A stretch of DNA of 64,000 nt from Campylobacter hyointestinalis subsp. hyointestinalis (lineage in GTDB: Bacteria > Campylobacterota > Campylobacteria > Campylobacterales > Campylobacteraceae), in NCBI RefSeq assembly GCF_013372145.1, contig NZ_CP053827.1, positions 1 to 64,000 on the forward strand, read 5' to 3'. Below, in pieces: positions 56,296 to 64,000 of the stretch. A program made the position numbers and the translations under genes. The notes below the pieces were generated by a model that had not been told where the DNA came from, made no database searches, and saw nothing but the letters and a program-made list of their open reading frames with translations. Numbering within the stretch: position 1 is the stretch's first letter; each line of letters opens with the position of its first letter.

Positions 56296-56991
56296 TTGAA
56301 CGCTTTTTCAAAAATAGCTCACGCTAAAGAACATTTAGGTTACAAGAGTGGTAATATATATTCTCATACCATTGATAAAGATAATGCAAAAAACTTTGTG
56401 AATGGATATCAAAAAATCCTTAATTTTTATAAATTTCATCTACCTGCTCAAAACAAATGTATAGATTTAGGGTGCGGTGCTGGGTATTTGACAAATGAAT
56501 TCAAAAATCACGGCTTTGATATAACCGGCTTAGAATATAGCAATGATGCACTTGATGTGGCTAAAAAACACAATCCTCATTTAAATATCATTCAAGGTGA
56601 TATGAGTAAATTTAATAAACCAAATAGTTATGATTTTATATTTTCTAGAGAAGTTTATATTATAACTAGAGTAAATGCATTTACAGATCAGAAAAATATC
56701 ATTTCAAATATAGTACATAGTCTTAAACGGGGGGGGGTATTTATGCTTGTAGGAAGTGATGTTTCTTATCCAGACTGTATGAACTATGATCTAATAAGAA
56801 AAGTCATAAAAAATCAGGGTGATATTTTGGTTAGTCAAAAATATTATGAATTTATTCTTAGGAAATTTAATAAATTTATTTTTGGAAAGATTAGCTATAA
56901 GATACTTGAAATTTTACTATATCCATTAATTGCCTATAAATCTAGAAAAGGTTGGGCTAAGATATATATAATATTATTTAAAAAGAAGTAA
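56296..56991 (+). CDS. Class I SAM methyltransferase, phase-variable
   Basis: A 231-residue methyltransferase with IDLGCGAGYLTNEF near residue 56, GLEYSNDAL, FSREVYIITR and SLKRGGVFMLVGSD. The RGGV residues are encoded by a G9 tract (56729-56737), the same motif position as in the gene at 26869. Loss of one G gives a TAG four codons on. The start is TTG behind AAGGAAATAA. Confidence 0.82.
   Translation: MNAFSKIAHAKEHLGYKSGNIYSHTIDKDNAKNFVNGYQKILNFYKFHLPAQNKCIDLGCGAGYLTNEFKNHGFDITGLEYSNDALDVAKKHNPHLNIIQGDMSKFNKPNSYDFIFSREVYIITRVNAFTDQKNIISNIVHSLKRGGVFMLVGSDVSYPDCMNYDLIRKVIKNQGDILVSQKYYEFILRKFNKFIFGKISYKILEILLYPLIAYKSRKGWAKIYIILFKKK
56729..56737 (+). repeat. Poly-G tract (G9) in a methyltransferase gene
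   Basis: Encodes RGGV in the LKRGGV motif. G8 reads TAT-TTA-TGC-TTG-TAG after the tract. ON as assembled. Confidence 0.9.
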
Positions 56992-56992
56992 A

Positions 56993-57994
56993 ATGTCTAT
57001 ATTTAAATTGCAAAAATCAGGTAGAGTAAATTTAAATGAAATTTATAAAGATTTTAAAATTTATCTCTACCCTTATGCAAGATATGCATTTTTAGAAACC
57101 TTAAAAACATTGAATATTAAAAGTATATATATCCCATCTTTTATATGCCGAGATATGTTAGCTCCTATCAATACTTTAGGTATTAAATATTATTTTTATG
57201 ATTTAGATATCAAACTAAATCCTATTTTAAAAGATATAAGATGCGATGCTATTTTAATGGTTAATTATTTTGGCTTTGCGGCAAATTTGTCTATATTTGA
57301 AAAATACAAATCAGTGTTCAATTCTATTATAATAGAAGATAATGCTCATGGATTTTTAAGCAGGGACGAGAATGAACGGCTGCTTGGCACAAGGGGGGAT
57401 ATAGGATTGCTAAGTATTCGTAAAACAATATTTTTACCAAATGGAGGAGCTGTATTAATAAACAATCCAAAATTTAAAGATTTAAATTTTCAAAGTGCAA
57501 TATGTAAAACAAGTAGCGAAGATTTAAAATATAATAATAAATGCAAACTAAAAAAATGTCTTATATTGAGTTCTTTTGGTATTTTTATAGTTTTATTAAG
57601 ACGGTTTATCAGATATTTGAAATCAGGAAATGCTATACCATTACCAGATTTGAAGAGTGAAGAAAATATGCCAAATCAATCAAATTTAACACCAAAACTA
57701 AAAGATATGAATATTGATATTGACATAATTTTTGAGATAAATAGAAGAAGAAATTTGTATTTTAAAGTTTGTAAATATGCTAAATTATTTGAAATAGAGC
57801 CAATTTATCAATTAAATGATTTTACTGTGCCTTTTGAATTTGCATTTATTGATAATGGTAGATATAGACAATTTCAAAGGTATTTATATTTAAAAGGCTT
57901 GTTTGTTTTGCCTTGGCCAGATTTACCAGATGAAATAACTGATAAATCCCCTAAATTTTATAAAAATGTAAAGGTGGTACCATTTTTATGGTAG
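56993..57994 (+). CDS. DegT/DnrJ-like PLP-dependent protein
   Basis: A 333-residue divergent member of the sugar aminotransferase family. IIEDNAHGFL (PLP-binding aspartate) and LSIRKTIFLPNGGAVL (candidate PLP lysine) are visible, and a G6 run encodes TRGD. It is shorter than usual and has an inserted hydrophobic stretch (LILSSFGIFIVLLRRFI) near residue 190. It may be an aminotransferase for an amino sugar later acylated by the FemAB-like protein next to it. It overlaps that gene by 7 bases. Confidence 0.7.
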   Translation: MSIFKLQKSGRVNLNEIYKDFKIYLYPYARYAFLETLKTLNIKSIYIPSFICRDMLAPINTLGIKYYFYDLDIKLNPILKDIRCDAILMVNYFGFAANLSIFEKYKSVFNSIIIEDNAHGFLSRDENERLLGTRGDIGLLSIRKTIFLPNGGAVLINNPKFKDLNFQSAICKTSSEDLKYNNKCKLKKCLILSSFGIFIVLLRRFIRYLKSGNAIPLPDLKSEENMPNQSNLTPKLKDMNIDIDIIFEINRRRNLYFKVCKYAKLFEIEPIYQLNDFTVPFEFAFIDNGRYRQFQRYLYLKGLFVLPWPDLPDEITDKSPKFYKNVKVVPFLW

Positions 57995-58944
57995 AAATTA
58001 GAAAAATTTATGAGCCAAATTTGTGGAACGATTTACTTTATAAAACACAAAATGATAGTGTTTTCTCTACTTTTGAATGGGGAGAATATAAAAAAAATAC
58101 TAATTGGAAAGTTGAACGTTTAGCATTTTTTAAAAGTGGCAATTTTTTAGGCATTGTGCAACTATTTTACAAGATTAAATTTGGAGTTTTTGTTGGCTGG
58201 AGTAATTCTGGAATAAATTATACGAATTTTTCAAATTTATCTTTAATTATTGATACGCTAAAAAAATATTTATCAAAATATCATTTTTTTTATAATAGAT
58301 TTAGCTTTTTTGAGCATTTCGAAGATTTAAAATATTTCGAGTTTAATCAAGTTCTTTTTGAATCAAAAAAATATATAAATAGTAATTTTTCAATTATTCA
58401 CCATTTAAGTTCTGATTTTTATACTAAATTTAGCTCAAATCATAGATATTATTTTAAACAATCTTGTAAAAATAATCTTACTTTTTCTGAAATTGGTTTA
58501 CAAAGTTTTATAATATTACACAATGAAATGACGCAAGCAAAACAAATGCCTAAAATTACAATTTCACTAGATAAAATTAATTTATTAAAATCTGCATTTG
58601 GCGATAATTTGAAATTTTTCGGAATTTTTCGAAATTCAAATTTAATTTGTGGTTCGGCTATTTTATTTTATAAAAATAAAGCTTATTATTATCTAGCAGC
58701 GTCAAATGAAAGTGGTCGTAAAAATTATGCTGCATATTTTATGATATATAATATTTTTGATTTTTTAGTTCTAAAAGATATAAAAGAGTTTGATTTTATG
58801 GGTATTACTCCATTTGATAAGAATGCTTTTGGGGTTAATAAGTTTAAATTAGGTTTTGGTGGTGATGTGTGTTATTATTTGGGAGAATGGGAAATTTCAA
58901 ATTCTAATTTACTGTCTTTTTTGATTAATAGGATATATCTATGA
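57988..58944 (+). CDS. FemAB/GNAT-like transferase
   Basis: A 318-residue protein of the FemAB/BioF2 acyltransferase type: STFEWGEYKKNT near the N-terminus, FSSNHRYYFKQSCKN in the middle, and FDFMGITPFDKNAFGVNKFKLGFGG at the end. It has the same general plan as the protein at 33427, though the sequences differ. It may transfer an amino-acid or acyl group to an amino sugar made with the DegT-like protein. Followed by the deacetylase gene with a 4-base overlap. Confidence 0.75.
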   Translation: MVEIRKIYEPNLWNDLLYKTQNDSVFSTFEWGEYKKNTNWKVERLAFFKSGNFLGIVQLFYKIKFGVFVGWSNSGINYTNFSNLSLIIDTLKKYLSKYHFFYNRFSFFEHFEDLKYFEFNQVLFESKKYINSNFSIIHHLSSDFYTKFSSNHRYYFKQSCKNNLTFSEIGLQSFIILHNEMTQAKQMPKITISLDKINLLKSAFGDNLKFFGIFRNSNLICGSAILFYKNKAYYYLAASNESGRKNYAAYFMIYNIFDFLVLKDIKEFDFMGITPFDKNAFGVNKFKLGFGGDVCYYLGEWEISNSNLLSFLINRIYL

Positions 58945-59696
58945 ATATAAAACAAAAAATAAAGAGTATTATTGGAGTTGCTTATTACAATGCATATTAC
59001 CGTTATACAAAGCCAATCGGTAACCGGATTTTGATATATCATGCATTTGGTAGCAAATTAAAGCATGATACTTATGGCATAAGTATTGATCCAAAAATAT
59101 TTGAAAAACATTTAATATTTTTATATAATAATTATGATGTCTTGCCTTTAAATCACAATACGTTAGATAATGAATTGAGTAAAAATAGTGTTTCTATCAC
59201 AATAGATGACGGTTATAAAGATAATTTAATTGGAATAGAAATTTTAGAAAAATATAAAATACCATATACAATTTATATAGCAACGGGATTTATTGACAAA
59301 AGTATGTATCTGTCAAAACAGGATTTAATAGATATATCAAAGTCCGCTTTGTGTACACTAGGAACGCATTCAATGAATCATGTCCATTTATCGACTCTAC
59401 CTAAAAATAAACAGTTTAATGAGCTAAATGACTCAAAGAAGAAGTTAGAAGATATAATTCAAAAACAAGTAATTAATTTTTCATATCCATACGGCGATTA
59501 TAATAACACAACTAGAGAAATCGCAAATAGTTTATATGAAATTATTACAACTAGTAATATAGGTATAAATAAAATAGGTTGTGACAAAAAAAAATTAAAA
59601 CGAATTGAAATTATTGCAAGCGATACGGAAAATGAGTTAAATAAAAAAGTAAATGGATATTACGACTATTTAAATTTAAGGAGTATTTTTGATTGA
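58941..59696 (+). CDS. Polysaccharide deacetylase (NodB family)
   Basis: A 251-residue NodB-fold protein. Catalytic and zinc motifs are SVSITIDDGYKDN (Asp-Asp), LGTHSMNHVHLST (two His) and FSYPYGDYN. No signal peptide is evident, so it may act in the cytoplasm on a lipid-linked or nucleotide sugar. It would expose an amine, which could be the target of the upstream FemAB-like transferase (inference). It overlaps the next gene by 8 bases. Confidence 0.83.
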   Translation: MNIKQKIKSIIGVAYYNAYYRYTKPIGNRILIYHAFGSKLKHDTYGISIDPKIFEKHLIFLYNNYDVLPLNHNTLDNELSKNSVSITIDDGYKDNLIGIEILEKYKIPYTIYIATGFIDKSMYLSKQDLIDISKSALCTLGTHSMNHVHLSTLPKNKQFNELNDSKKKLEDIIQKQVINFSYPYGDYNNTTREIANSLYEIITTSNIGINKIGCDKKKLKRIEIIASDTENELNKKVNGYYDYLNLRSIFD

Positions 59697-60516
59697 TGTT
59701 TCTGTTATAATGCCTATTTATAATAATATTATGATTATAGAGGAATTAAAGTTAAAAGTATTAAATTTGGCTAAATATTGCAAACAAGTTATTTTAATAG
59801 ATGATTGTAGCATTGACGCTACGTATGATATACTATATAATTTTATTAAGCAAATAGAAATATCAAATATCGAGCTTTATCATAATGGTAAAAATATGGG
59901 ACCTTCGTATTCAAGAAATATTGGGATAAAAAAATCCACTGGAGAATATATGGCATTTCTAGATAGTGATGATGATTGGCATCCACAAAAGTTAGAAATA
60001 CAAATTAAATCTATGAAAAAATATAATGTAAAAATATCTGGCACGATACATCAAGTAATTGATAAAAAAATGCTAAAAGCAAATCAGGATAAAAAAATAT
60101 TAAATTTAGATAATATACCCATAAAACGCATCAAATGGCCTGGAATTTTGTTTGTATCTCCTTTTGCGACGCCTAGTGTCGTATTACATAATAGCTTAAA
60201 AAACTATCTGTTTAATGAAAAAATGAGATATTCTGAAGATTATAATTTATGGCAAAGAATTACTTATGATAATCCTGGCATAAAAATTTTATTACCACTA
60301 ACCTATACTTTTAAGCATGACTATATATCATCTGATAAAAATTGTTTAAGCATAAATTTAAAAAATATGCAGCGCGGCGTCGAATTTGGTTATAAAAATT
60401 TATTAAAATCAAGCAATATTAAAATAACTAGCAAAATAATGCTGATTTTAGCTTACGCGTTTTCTAAGCTAAAATATTTAAGGCGAATTATTTTAAATAT
60501 GCTTATGAATAAATAA
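59689..60516 (+). CDS. Family 2 glycosyltransferase
   Basis: A 275-residue GT-A enzyme starting VSVIMPIYNNIM, with ILIDDCSIDAT, NGKNMGPSYSRNIGIKKS, FLDSDDDWH and the acceptor-side YSEDYNLWQRI. The start is TTG at 59689 with AAGGAG about 6 bases upstream, inside the deacetylase gene. The sugar transferred is unknown. Confidence 0.87.
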   Translation: MIDVSVIMPIYNNIMIIEELKLKVLNLAKYCKQVILIDDCSIDATYDILYNFIKQIEISNIELYHNGKNMGPSYSRNIGIKKSTGEYMAFLDSDDDWHPQKLEIQIKSMKKYNVKISGTIHQVIDKKMLKANQDKKILNLDNIPIKRIKWPGILFVSPFATPSVVLHNSLKNYLFNEKMRYSEDYNLWQRITYDNPGIKILLPLTYTFKHDYISSDKNCLSINLKNMQRGVEFGYKNLLKSSNIKITSKIMLILAYAFSKLKYLRRIILNMLMNK

Positions 60517-60527
60517 ATGCGTTTGAT

Positions 60528-61586
60528 ATGAAAAATATTTTATTTATGGTAACAAAATCCGAAAATGGTGGTGCTCAGAAATGGACAAAAGAACAAATTG
60601 AGATATGCTCAAAAGACTTTAATGTTTTTTTAGCTACAGATGAAAATGGATGGCTTTCTAAAAACGTAAAAGTTAAAAATAAATTTTTAAATAATCTTAT
60701 ATTAAAAAGACTATCTTTTATATATTTGTTAAAGTTAAATAAATTTATTATAGATAACAACATTAACTTGGTGGTATCAAGCTCTGCTAATGCTGGTATA
60801 TACTCAAGACTAATTAAATTATTAAATAAAAAAATAAAAGTTATATATGTAAGTCATGGTTGGTCTTCTATTTATAATGGTGGCAAATTAAAACTATTAT
60901 ATGTTTTTATAGAAAAACAACTTTCAAAAATTAGTGATTCAATTCTTTGTATTTCAAAAAAAGATTTTGAAAATGCTCAGTATATAATAGGTGTCGATAA
61001 GTCCAAATTGCAATTAATTACTAATAAAATTTATCCTATTAAGCTCATAAATAAGCCAATAAAAATAAATAATATTATAAGGATAGTAACGGTAGCTAGA
61101 TTAGTTGCTCCTAAAAGAATTGATTTATTGATAGAGGCTACTAAAAATTTAAGCAATATTGAACTCCATATTATTGGAGATGGTGTTTTAAGAAAAGATT
61201 TGGAAAAAAATAAGTATAAAAATGTTTTTTTTCATGGAAATATAGATTCATTTGATGATTATGGTTCATATGATATTTTTGCTTTGATTTCAGATAGTGA
61301 AGGTATTCCATTAGCGGCCTTGGAAGCTATGTGTTGTTCGATGCCTATCATAGTTAGTAATGTTGGCGGATGTTCAGAACTTATAGACGATAATGGTTTT
61401 TTAGTAGAAAATAACGTAAAGAGTATCGCAGATGCAATTGCATTATCTATTAGAAATTTAGGTTTATTGGGAAAAAAATCCAAAGAAATATTTGATAGTA
61501 GGTTTAATCTAGAATTGGATAAAAATATTTATTTAGAATATTATAATAATATACTTAAGAAGTATAAAGTCAAGAATAATAGTTAA
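60528..61586 (+). CDS. Family 4 glycosyltransferase
   Basis: A 352-residue GT-B enzyme. It has SENGGAQKWTKEQI at the N-terminus, SHGWSS, VARLVAPKRIDLLIEA, LHIIGDGVLRKDL and SDSEGIPLAALEAMCCSMPIIVSN with the EX7E pair. It is the last intact plus-strand gene of the locus. Its stop overlaps an ATG of a 28-codon frame (61586-61672) that leads into degenerate DNA. Confidence 0.88.
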   Translation: MKNILFMVTKSENGGAQKWTKEQIEICSKDFNVFLATDENGWLSKNVKVKNKFLNNLILKRLSFIYLLKLNKFIIDNNINLVVSSSANAGIYSRLIKLLNKKIKVIYVSHGWSSIYNGGKLKLLYVFIEKQLSKISDSILCISKKDFENAQYIIGVDKSKLQLITNKIYPIKLINKPIKINNIIRIVTVARLVAPKRIDLLIEATKNLSNIELHIIGDGVLRKDLEKNKYKNVFFHGNIDSFDDYGSYDIFALISDSEGIPLAALEAMCCSMPIIVSNVGGCSELIDDNGFLVENNVKSIADAIALSIRNLGLLGKKSKEIFDSRFNLELDKNIYLEYYNNILKKYKVKNNS

Positions 61587-61664
61587 TGAATAAAAAAGTT
61601 ATTTTTTTGGCTTTGATAAATTTATCTATATTACAATGTAATCATTATTTATTGGAAGAAATAT

Positions 61665-62329
61665 ATGTATAGGAATATATGTTGGGCTATCATAAATAAT
61701 TATAAAAAAATAATATTTTTTATAAAAAATATTAGTAGGGAGCTAAATGATAGTGCAAATCATAAACGTCTTAAATACATACGCTTTACTAAACCACATA
61801 ATCCAAATCTTGCAAAACCAGATGACAGTCTAGAAGAATGCTACTTATAAATATGAAAGCATATATCTACTAAATACTGTTAAATCAACGATAAAAAAAT
61901 CTTAAAAAGCGTGGTATTTATAATAATACAAAAATAGTTCTAGTAAGTGACTATGGATGGTTTATAGCTGAAAAACATAACAATTTTCATGATATAGTAC
62001 CACAATTACCATTTTCAGAAAAAACTATGGATAAGGCTGGTTTGTCAGCTTTGCTTATGGTAAAAGATTTTGATGAAAGTCATAAATTTGAAATTTTGAA
62101 TAAACTTATGTCAAATGCCGATCTTTCGGCAATAGTATGCTTGTCTTTAGATAGAGGATGCTCTACTAAAGAGATGGATCCAACCAAAACTAATAACGAT
62201 AGATCCATGGTACTTAAAGCAATTTTTTATGCAAAATTAAGTAGGCTAAATAAGTTTTTTGGAACTGATGCTTATGAGATTAAGGGTAGTATATTTGATC
62301 TAGAAAATTATAAAAAAATAGATTAATTT
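61665..62329 (+). pseudogene. Broken sulfatase/alkaline-phosphatase-superfamily gene
   Basis: Fragments in at least two frames line up as one protein. The first is RFTKPHNPNLAKPDDSLEECY (ending at a stop near 61850); then comes a short LLNTVKSTIKK piece. A long open segment from about 61893 follows with RGIYNNTKIVLVSDYGW (compare the VSDHGW metal-binding motif of sulfatase-like transferases), LMSNADLSAIVC and GCSTKEMDPTK. The end is intact but the N-terminus is missing. The whole gene probably coded for a phosphoethanolamine/phosphoglycerol-type transferase or sulfatase-like hydrolase. Confidence 0.6.
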
Positions 62330-62886
62330 TTTCTATTAATTAATCATAAATAAATTCTCATTAGAATACTATAAATAAGCTTTAAAAGAATCAATAATGA
62401 AATACATAATATATTAACCATTAGCAAAATATGGAGGATTCAACCGACACCGATCCACTAAGGCTTGGCTCAACACCAACAAAATCAACTAACCAAAGCA
62501 TTCTAGCGCTTCTTCTTAATGAAAATAAATTTTTTAAGCAAAATTTGCCTACATTTAGAAACGCTACAAAGTGATCTAGTCCATGGTTCAAACAAACTAA
62601 TCCATTTGATGATACAAAGGTTTTTACAACACTTCGCAGATATTTAAGTTCGTTTCTATTATACCTCACAATCCGCAACTTCAGCAGTAGATCAAGGCGT
62701 AACGATCTAAACGAATGCCTTAGCATAGGACCAAGTACTAGCAGAACGTCTTTTTTAAGGATGAGACTTAGAGGCTGTGAGATGGACGAGAAGTCAAATA
62801 TCATCTTAGAAAATTTATTTGTCCTATCTGTGCCTATTTTGGATTCAAAATTAGTAAAGTAAGATTAAAAGTCGTTTTTAGACGGC
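62330..62886. other. Degenerate, unresolved stretch between the locus end and the sugar transferase
   Basis: About 560 bases without a gene I can defend. From about 62430 the base composition is richer in G+C than its surroundings. Open pieces occur on both strands (a 47-codon plus-strand frame MEDSTDTDP..., and a 127-codon minus-strand frame), but neither has a recognisable motif. It may be a decayed gene or foreign fragment. Confidence 0.4.
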
Positions 62887-63822
62887 TCAAATTCCCTTTT
62901 TTCCTAGCACGACGACAATAGTCTTGTAGATGACTTTAAGTTCTAGCCAAATCGACCAGTGTTTGATGTAGTAGAGATCATACATTAGTTTTTGTTTTGC
63001 ATCATCAGTATTTGCGCCGTATGGGTACATGACTTGCGCCCAGCCTGTGATGCCAGGACGTACAAGGTGGCGTTCATTATAGTATGGAATGACTTGTTCA
63101 AATTTATCTGTCCATACTTTTCTCTCAGGTCTTGGACCAATTAGGTGCATATCTCCTTTAAATACATTTAATATTTGGGGTAATTCATCAATGCGAGTTT
63201 GTCTCATAATATTTCCCCATTTAAATATTCTATCATCATTTTTGCTTGCAAATTTAGCTCCATTAGCTTCGGCATCTAGTCTCATTGATCTAAATTTAAT
63301 ACAAAAGAATTCTTTATTATTTAAACCAACTCTAAGTTGTTTAAATATGCTAGCTCCAGGAGATTCATTTTTTATCTTATATCTAGCATATATCATTATT
63401 GGCCAAGAAAATGTAAAAAGTATAAAAATTCCAGCATAATCTACTATACGTTTCACATAATATTCAAATTTGTTAAACGGCTTGATTTTGCTTAAAAACG
63501 CAAGATCGCTATTATCATCAGGGATGTAGCATTTATAGAGATATTTCTCCATAAAATCTTCGATAGTTATGATCTTTAAAGGCTTTTTTCTTTTTTGAAA
63601 TTGTAAAGTCGTTAGATATTTTATTATATTGCTACCAACAGTTGCAGTCGTATTTAAAACCAAAGTGTCAAAATACTCTTCTCCTGCTATGCTTTGTAGC
63701 TCTTCTAGAACCTCATCTTCTGATCTGTTGCGATACCTTACTATGTTGATAGTTTTAAATTTTTTACCTAGTTTTCTAAGTTCTTCATCCGTAAATTTGT
63801 ATTTTCTACCAAGTACTATCAA
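62887..63822 (-). CDS. Initiating sugar-phosphate transferase (polyprenyl phosphate glycosylphosphotransferase)
   Basis: A 311-residue WcaJ/WbaP/PglC-type enzyme that transfers a sugar-1-phosphate to undecaprenyl phosphate and so starts repeat-unit synthesis. An N-terminal soluble region (1-115) precedes a hydrophobic re-entrant helix at about 124-147. The catalytic core follows, with FRSMRLDA at 177-184, the Asp-Glu pair at 212-213 in RIDELPQ, and MHLIGPRPE at 225-233. Unlike full WbaP it lacks the four extra membrane helices. It is the only gene of the locus on the minus strand, with its own promoter. Confidence 0.9.
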   Translation of the reverse strand: MIVLGRKYKFTDEELRKLGKKFKTINIVRYRNRSEDEVLEELQSIAGEEYFDTLVLNTTATVGSNIIKYLTTLQFQKRKKPLKIITIEDFMEKYLYKCYIPDDNSDLAFLSKIKPFNKFEYYVKRIVDYAGIFILFTFSWPIMIYARYKIKNESPGASIFKQLRVGLNNKEFFCIKFRSMRLDAEANGAKFASKNDDRIFKWGNIMRQTRIDELPQILNVFKGDMHLIGPRPERKVWTDKFEQVIPYYNERHLVRPGITGWAQVMYPYGANTDDAKQKLMYDLYYIKHWSIWLELKVIYKTIVVVLGKKGI

Positions 63823-64000
63823 AACTATACCTCAATTTTTGTTTAAATTTAAGTATAACAAAAACAATGTTAAACAAAAATATAATTTAAATTTTATAGC
63901 CCTATCGCTATGAGAATGTGAGTAGAAATTATATAAATAATTTAATTATATGATTTAAGTTTTTATTAAATAATATTTATAAATTCATCCTTAGGATTAT
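63823..64000. promoter_or_regulatory. Upstream region of the sugar transferase gene
   Basis: On the minus strand TATACT at 63852-63857 could be the -10 box of the sugar transferase gene. Nothing else is recognised before the window ends; the DNA is very A/T rich. Confidence 0.4.

Noticed and set aside
62421-62804. A 127-codon minus-strand frame in the degenerate stretch
   Set aside because: No ribosome binding site, motif or known family. Plus-strand fragments occupy the same DNA, and the surroundings are decayed.
18518-63822. Insertion sequences or prophage as carriers of the locus
   Set aside because: No transposase, integrase or terminal inverted repeats were recognised at the borders or inside.

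Overview
The window is AT-rich DNA from an epsilonproteobacterium and is almost certainly Campylobacter. It begins at the first base of dnaA, with dnaA-dnaN-gyrB in order. A queF, SRP RNA, fliK-flgD-flgE (the order of C. jejuni Cj0041-Cj0043), typA, rnhB (Cj0010c-like) and DUF475 (Cj0014c-like) backbone follows. Many poly-G tracts of 8-11 bases and frequent TTG starts fit a non-jejuni Campylobacter, perhaps the C. fetus/hyointestinalis group. The species call is inference.

Layout. 1-4.85 kb: replication genes, with an oriC-like dnaA-dnaN spacer that holds three TTTTCAC-type DnaA boxes. 4.85-8.5 kb: a degenerate GGDEF/EAL protein, QueF, an HD-domain protein, an SRP RNA on the minus strand and a small hypothetical gene. 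8.6-13.0 kb: the fliK-flgD-flgE hook operon on the minus strand, behind a sigma-54 promoter. 13.1-18.4 kb: typA, a DUF3137-like gene, a DUF4143-type ATPase, rnhB and a DUF475/TerC-like membrane protein.

18.5-63.8 kb is one very large surface-polysaccharide locus, probably LPS O-chain or outer core, almost entirely on the plus strand. It is interrupted only by an ABC ATPase gene at 23.2 kb and closed by a minus-strand initiating sugar-phosphate transferase at 62.9 kb. It contains two flippases, an EpsG-type polymerase and a two-domain glycosyltransferase. Three sugar-supply modules are recognisable. (a) 24.5-34.4 kb: homologues of Shewanella KdnB and KdnA (8-amino-Kdo synthesis) bracketing a phase-variable acyltransferase and two phase-variable methyltransferases, then a NeuA-like/PseG-like fusion, an SpsF-like cytidylyltransferase, a NeuB synthase, a DUF4910 protein and a FemAB-like transferase. 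(b) 41.5-50.7 kb: an HpcH/HpaI aldolase with a KdsB-like cytidylyltransferase, reductases, methyl- and acyltransferases, a cyclase and a HAD hydrolase, which may be an alternative CMP-ulosonate route. (c) 52.2-55.4 kb: RfbF, RfbG, an RmlC-like epimerase and an SDR reductase, predicted to make a CDP-6-deoxyhexose. Two radical SAM/SPASM genes flank a carbamoyltransferase at 34.4-38.3 kb.

Regulation is dominated by slippage: 13 poly-G tracts of at least 8 Gs, 12 of them in the locus, plus one heptanucleotide tandem repeat in the SDR gene. The interrupted genes are all full length in this assembly. One tract decides whether two glycosyltransferase domains are one polypeptide or two. Near the 3' end of the locus (61.6-62.9 kb) lie a broken sulfatase-like gene and unresolved degenerate DNA.
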